From: Caulobacter sp. | GTDB taxonomy: Bacteria; Pseudomonadota; Alphaproteobacteria; Caulobacterales; Caulobacteraceae | Assembly (NCBI GenBank): GCA_030683005.1 | Contig: JAUXMY010000028.1 | Coordinates: 1-64,000, forward strand | Direction: 5' to 3' | Length of the DNA stretch: 64,000 nt | Part shown: positions 60,571 to 64,000 of the stretch, piece by piece | Position numbering within the stretch: position 1 is the stretch's first letter | Layout of the letters: each line of letters begins with the position of its first letter | The notes under the pieces: generated by a model | What the model was told of the DNA's origin: nothing | The model's input: only the letters and a program-made list of their open reading frames with translations | Database searches by the model: none | Made by a program: the position numbers and the translations under genes

Positions 60571-61467
60571 GTGGGCAACGGACCAGGCACCGTCGTGATC
60601 AGGCGCGTCGAGGTGGTGGTGAACCCCCTGTCGGGCAGCGCCGGTCCCGACGCCGTGGCCGAGGCCGAGCGCATTCTGGCAGAAGCCGGCGTGTCGGGCT
60701 CGGTCCGGGTTCCGGGCGACGAAGGGCTGGAGGCCTGTCTGCAAGAGGCTCTGGACGCAAGACCCGACCTGCTGGCGATCGTGGCCGGCGACGGCACGGC
60801 GCGCGCAGGCGCCGAGCTGGCCGGACCTGACGGGCCGCTGGTCGCGCCTCTGCCCGGCGGCACGATGAACATGCTGCCCGGCGCCCTCTATGGCGATCGT
60901 GACTGGAAGACCGCCCTGGCCGACATCCTGGCCGACGGCATCGTCAAGCCGGTGTCGGGTGGCGAGATCGAAGGGCATCGCTTCTACGTGGCGGCCATCC
61001 TGGGCTCGCCGGCCCTTTGGGCGAGGGCGCGCGAATCCGTACGCCAGGGAAAGCTGCGGCTGGCGATCCTGCGCGCCCGCCGCGCCTTGAACAACGCCTT
61101 CTCCGGCCGATTGCGCTTCTCCCTTGATGGCGGCCCGAGACGGAAGACGGGCGCGCTCGTTCTGATGACGCCGCTCGTATCGAAGGCTCTGGACGAGTTC
61201 GACGGCTGCCTGGAGGCGGCCGCGCTGGACCCCGCGAACGCGCTTGAGGTGTTCCGGCTGGGATTCCATGCCGCGCAGGGTGACTGGAGGGCCGACCCGG
61301 CCGTGGACGCCGGCCGGTGTCGGCGTGGCCGGGCCTGGGCGGCGGGACGGATACCGGCCGTTCTGGATGGCGAGCCAACGCGGCTCAGCGCGGGGTCCGA
61401 GTTCCGCTTTCTGCCGACCGCGTTTCGGGCGCTTGTTCCCCGGCCAGCGACGGAGCCGGAGATATGA
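60571..61467 (+). CDS. Diacylglycerol/lipid kinase-like protein
   Basis: 298 residues from GTG 60571 (GTGAGG 8 bp upstream; the frame reaches 60541 but the promoter ends at 60535). DAGK catalytic fold: EVVVNPLSGSAG, LLAIVAGDGTARAGAEL and APLPGGTMNMLPGAL. The usual GGDGT-x-x-E/N and GTAND motifs are altered (AGDGTARAG, GGTMNM), so activity may differ. Overlaps the phosphoesterase by 4 bp (ATGA). Confidence 0.82.
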   Translation: MGNGPGTVVIRRVEVVVNPLSGSAGPDAVAEAERILAEAGVSGSVRVPGDEGLEACLQEALDARPDLLAIVAGDGTARAGAELAGPDGPLVAPLPGGTMNMLPGALYGDRDWKTALADILADGIVKPVSGGEIEGHRFYVAAILGSPALWARARESVRQGKLRLAILRARRALNNAFSGRLRFSLDGGPRRKTGALVLMTPLVSKALDEFDGCLEAAALDPANALEVFRLGFHAAQGDWRADPAVDAGRCRRGRAWAAGRIPAVLDGEPTRLSAGSEFRFLPTAFRALVPRPATEPEI

Positions 61468-62276
61468 CCGTCCGTCGCTTTGCGCACCTCTCGGACATTC
61501 ACTTCGGCGGCGAGCACGTCGAGGCCGTGGCCGGCGTGAAGGCCTGGATCGCCGAGCATCGGCCCGACCTGACCATCATCACCGGAGACATCACCCGCGC
61601 CGGCGCACCGGCGGAGTTCGCGGCGGCGCGCAAGTGGGTCCACAGCCTCGCGTCGGAGTTCCTGATCGTGCCGGGCAACCACGACACGCCCTACTACAGT
61701 CTGCCGCACCGCCTGTTCCTGCCCTGGAAGCGCTACGAGACCTACTTCGGCGCCCTTCAGGCCGCGGCTGTGCAGCGGGCGGGCGTGGCCATCGCGCCGG
61801 TGAACACCGCCCGCGGCGCCCAGCTGCGGGCCAACTGGTCCAAGGGCGCCATCACCCGGGGTCAGGCCCAACGGGCCGTCCGGGCCCTGGACGCCGCCCG
61901 TGCCGGCTCCCTGAAGGTCATCGCCTGTCACCATCCCCTGATCGAGATGATCGGCGGGCCGATGAGCGGCAAGGTCCGGGGCGGACGGCAGGCGGCGGAG
62001 CTGTTCTCGCGCGGGGAGGTCGACCTGGTGTTGACCGGACACGTCCATGCGCCGTTCGCCCTGCCCTTGCCCGGCGGAGACGGTCACACCTGGGCCGTGG
62101 GCGCCAGCACGCTGTCCATCCGGGAGCGCGGGGTTCCCATCGGCTTCAACTGCATCGAGGTCGCCGATGACTGCGTGACCATCGCCGCGCTCGCCTGGGC
62201 CGGCTCCCGTTTTGAGCCGTGGCGAACCTGGCGGATAGACCGACGCCCCACCTTGGCCGAAGACGGCCCGGCATGA
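61464..62276 (+). CDS. Calcineurin-like metallophosphoesterase
   Basis: 270 residues. Five metallophosphatase motifs: AHLSDIHFGG, IITGDITRAG, VPGNHDTPYY, IACHHPLIEM and LTGHVHAPFALPL. Substrate could be a cyclic nucleotide or phospholipid-derived phosphate. Coupled to the lipid-kinase-like gene and so likely under the same SigT promoter. Confidence 0.9.
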   Translation: MTVRRFAHLSDIHFGGEHVEAVAGVKAWIAEHRPDLTIITGDITRAGAPAEFAAARKWVHSLASEFLIVPGNHDTPYYSLPHRLFLPWKRYETYFGALQAAAVQRAGVAIAPVNTARGAQLRANWSKGAITRGQAQRAVRALDAARAGSLKVIACHHPLIEMIGGPMSGKVRGGRQAAELFSRGEVDLVLTGHVHAPFALPLPGGDGHTWAVGASTLSIRERGVPIGFNCIEVADDCVTIAALAWAGSRFEPWRTWRIDRRPTLAEDGPA

Positions 62277-62302
62277 AAACGGCGGCGGGTCGCCCCGCCG
62301 CC
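62277..62302 (-). terminator. Rho-independent terminator after the DUF1328 gene
   Basis: Minus strand GGCGGCGGG, loop GCGA, CCCGCCGCC, followed by GTTTT. 28 bp after the DUF1328 stop; it may also stop the convergent phosphoesterase transcript. Confidence 0.75.
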
Positions 62303-62329
62303 GCTTCAACTCGGAGTTTTCGTGGCGCC

Positions 62330-62500
62330 TTAAGGCGACCGGCCTCGCACCAGATGCATGACGCCGGAGACGACAAACAGCACCAGGAAGACGAAAAACA
62401 GGATCTTGGCGATATCGACAGCCGTGCCGGCAAGTCCGCCAAAGCCCAGGAACGCGGCGATCAACGCCACGACCAGAAAAATCAGTGCCCACCTGAGCAT
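62330..62500 (-). CDS. DUF1328 small membrane protein
   Basis: 56 residues, two membrane helices ([39 protein letters not shown]). [19 protein letters not shown] is the start of the YtjA/DUF1328 family, frequent in stress regulons. EcfG promoter upstream. Confidence 0.93.
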   Translation of the reverse strand: MLRWALIFLVVALIAAFLGFGGLAGTAVDIAKILFFVFLVLFVVSGVMHLVRGRSP

Positions 62501-62553
62501 TCGCGAATCTCCATCCATGCTTCGACCGGCCAAGGGCGGTCCGATGATCTGGA

Positions 62554-62578
62554 AACGCGCCTCCGCGACCTGCGTTCC
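62554..62578 (-). promoter_or_regulatory. EcfG/SigT-type promoter for the DUF1328 gene
   Basis: Minus strand GGAAC (62574-62578), 16-base spacer, CGTT (62554-62557). Lies immediately after the superoxide dismutase stop. Confidence 0.86.
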
Positions 62579-62579
62579 C

Positions 62580-63221
62580 TCAACGTCGGAGTGGCGCGGG
62601 ATAGGTCCAGACTTCGCCGTCGCCACGCGAGGCCGCCAGTTGCCGTGTGGCCAGCGACCAGTTCGCCAGCGTGTCGAACCAGGCTTCGAGGAAGCCCTTC
62701 CGGTCGTTCTGGTGGTCGAGATAGTAGGCGTGCTCCCACAGGTCGCAGACCAGCAGCGGCGTTACACCCTCGAGCGGCACCGTGTCATCGGCGTCATGGG
62801 TCGAGATGACCTTCAGCGCATCGCCCTCGACGATCAGCCAGACCCAGCCCGACGCGAAGTGTCCCACGCCTTCCGTCACAAAGGCCTCCCGCAGGGCGGC
62901 GATGTCGCCGAACGCGGCATCAATCGCCGTCGCCAGGTCCCCGGTCGGGGGCGAGGGATCCGGCGTCATGGAGTCCCAGAAGAAGGCATGGTTCCAAGCC
63001 TGGGCGGCGTTGTTGAACAGCTTGCGCCTGTCAGCGTCGCCGGCGGTCTCGCGAATGACAGCCTCAAGCGCGCCTGGCCAGTCGCCGGACTCCGCCAGAA
63101 GCCTGTTCAACGCATCGACGTAAGCCTGGTGATGCTTGCCGTGATGGAAGCCCAGCGTGCGGGCGCTAATCACCGGCGCGAGCGCGTCGGCGGGATAGGG
63201 CAGGTCGGGAAGAACGAACAT
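62580..63221 (-). CDS. sodB: Superoxide dismutase, Fe/Mn family
   Basis: Disproportionates superoxide. 213 residues from ATG 63221 with GGAG upstream. Metal ligands: His in [10 protein letters not shown], His in [13 protein letters not shown], Asp and His in [14 protein letters not shown]. No EcfG-type site was found just upstream. Fe or Mn use cannot be settled by eye. Confidence 0.95.
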   Translation of the reverse strand: MFVLPDLPYPADALAPVISARTLGFHHGKHHQAYVDALNRLLAESGDWPGALEAVIRETAGDADRRKLFNNAAQAWNHAFFWDSMTPDPSPPTGDLATAIDAAFGDIAALREAFVTEGVGHFASGWVWLIVEGDALKVISTHDADDTVPLEGVTPLLVCDLWEHAYYLDHQNDRKGFLEAWFDTLANWSLATRQLAASRGDGEVWTYPAPLRR

Positions 63222-63259
63222 GACTTCACTCCGGGGCGCCCGGGGAAGTCAGGCGCCCG

Positions 63260-63655
63260 TTATCGTTTCGGGGGGGACGGCTTGTCCATGAACGCGCGAA
63301 GCACTGCAGCGATCAGTTGCGGGTTGCGCAGGGCGTAGATTCCGGCGGCCACCGCCGCGCCTGAGGCCAGCAGCGGACGCTCGCGCACCAGGGACAGGAT
63401 GGTGTCGACAAGGGTGGCGTCCGGCGTCGCCGCCGTCGCATGCCGCCTGTCCCCGTCGACCTTGCGGGCGGCGATGAAGCCAGCCACGGCCACCAGGATC
63501 GCCGCGCTGGCGGAGACCACCGCCGCCGCGCCGGGCGCGCCCAGACGGGGCTCGACCAGCGCGTAGAGTGCAAAGAATGCGGAGACGACGCCGACGGCCG
63601 CGGCGGCGGCTATGGCGGCGGCCGCCGCGAGAGCCATCAACGTCCGTTCCATCAT
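63260..63655 (-). CDS. Small membrane protein (holin/DUF1469-like)
   Basis: 131 residues. Two long membrane helices (about 5-35 and 42-65), then a basic stretch and a C-terminal helix ending MDKPSPPKR. Similar to phage holin superfamily III proteins found beside DUF883 genes. The ATG overlaps the stop of the DUF883 gene (ATGA). Confidence 0.7.
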   Translation of the reverse strand: MMERTLMALAAAAAIAAAAAVGVVSAFFALYALVEPRLGAPGAAAVVSASAAILVAVAGFIAARKVDGDRRHATAATPDATLVDTILSLVRERPLLASGAAVAAGIYALRNPQLIAAVLRAFMDKPSPPKR

Positions 63656-64000
63656 CAGCGGCGATCGCCCCGGCCGGCCAGCAGCAGACCGATCAGCAGG
63701 CCGACGCCGATACCGGCGAGCGTGGCGGTGACCGGACGCTCCTTGACGCGATCAACCACATAGCGCTGCGCGACATCGAACTGTTCGCTGGCATTGTCAG
63801 TGTAGGCGCGGCTTTGGGCGCGGAGGGTTTCGATTCCCTCGCGGACGGCCGCTTCGGTGCGGTGAGCCGCCTCGGTCAGCTTTTCGCGCGCCTGATCGGC
63901 GGCGTCGACAAAACTGCGCTCGGCGTGTTTGGCGGCGTTCTTCAACGCGGCCTTGGCCTGTTCGGCCTCGCCGGCGGCGGGGTTGGTGACGTCGGTCGGG
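63655..64000 (-). CDS. DUF883 (ElaB/YqjD-like) protein, start beyond window
   Basis: C-terminal 114 residues. The frame remains open from the TTG at 63945 to the end of the window (about 18 more codons rich in Ala/Glu: PTDVTNPAAGEAEQAKAA), so the start lies outside. Long amphipathic helix and one C-terminal membrane helix (PVTATLAGIGVGLLIGLLLA), with the typical end GRGDRR. Family members bind ribosomes or anchor at the inner membrane in stationary phase. Confidence 0.85.
   Translation of the reverse strand, partial: PTDVTNPAAGEAEQAKAALKNAAKHAERSFVDAADQAREKLTEAAHRTEAAVREGIETLRAQSRAYTDNASEQFDVAQRYVVDRVKERPVTATLAGIGVGLLIGLLLAGRGDRR

Noticed and set aside
63234-63259. Terminator between the holin-like gene and sodB
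   Set aside because: GGGCGCC/GGCGCCC can pair across a 10-nt loop, but no T-run follows on the minus strand; too weak to list.

Overview
The window looks like chromosome from a GC-rich alphaproteobacterium of the Caulobacterales, most likely Caulobacter or Phenylobacterium. The grounds are very high GC, the cell-cycle phosphotransferase gene chpT beside a lone receiver and a CheR gene, an alphaproteobacterial general stress response locus (phyR / nepR-sigT-phyK), a large TonB-dependent receptor, and dispersed palindromic repeats. Genus is inference. No rRNA, CRISPR array or classical insertion sequence was seen.

Layout. 1-7.05 kb: 3' part of infB with a strong terminator, glutamine-dependent NAD synthetase, a winged-helix protein and a chemoreceptor. 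7.05-22.84 kb: a genomic island of about 15.7 kb inserted at the 3' end of a tRNA-Thr(CGT) gene. The intact tRNA is at 22794-22869. A 47-bp copy of its 3' part lies at 7054-7100, beside a tyrosine integrase. The island has visibly lower GC than its flanks and holds a solo Cas2/SinR-like protein, a serine recombinase, a HUH-type Rep-like protein, an XRE regulator, several unknown small or membrane proteins, a SIR2-HerA defence pair with a KTSC gene, a secreted thermonuclease-like protein, a Vsr / C5-methyltransferase / Eco29kI-type restriction system, a two-gene unit with a possible HEPN motif, and an AlpA/excisionase-type HTH protein. It has no phage structural genes and reads as a defence island or satellite-like integrative element.

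22.8-43.5 kb: tRNA-Thr, hemD and hemC, divergent tsaD-gpsA-yciI-Rieske, a creatininase-family hydrolase, acetyl-CoA synthetase, several secreted proteins, an M16 protease, an aminotransferase, AraC regulators, a TonB-dependent receptor, a class C beta-lactamase-like hydrolase and a DUF1993 protein. 43.5-50.2 kb: an Hsp70-like ATPase, malic enzyme, a frameshifted GIY-YIG gene between two near-identical 83-bp palindromic repeats, dapB, a DUF4279 protein and a repeat-rich intergenic region. 50.2-55.3 kb: a CysQ-like phosphatase, DUF3553, chpT, a receiver, cheR, a PaiB-like protein and a cytochrome P450.

55.3-64 kb is a general-stress cluster. PhyR, the anti-sigma factor NepR, the sigma factor SigT/EcfG and the kinase PhyK form the signalling core. 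I located seven sites matching the EcfG promoter GGAAC-N16/17-CGTT at plausible distances upstream of phyR, nepR, an entericidin-like lipoprotein, a small membrane protein, a glycine-zipper lipoprotein, a diacylglycerol-kinase-like gene and a DUF1328 gene. An OmpA-like lipoprotein, a metallophosphoesterase, an Fe/Mn superoxide dismutase, a membrane protein and a DUF883 protein (cut by the window end) fill the rest. The cluster appears to encode the stress circuit together with part of its envelope-protective regulon.
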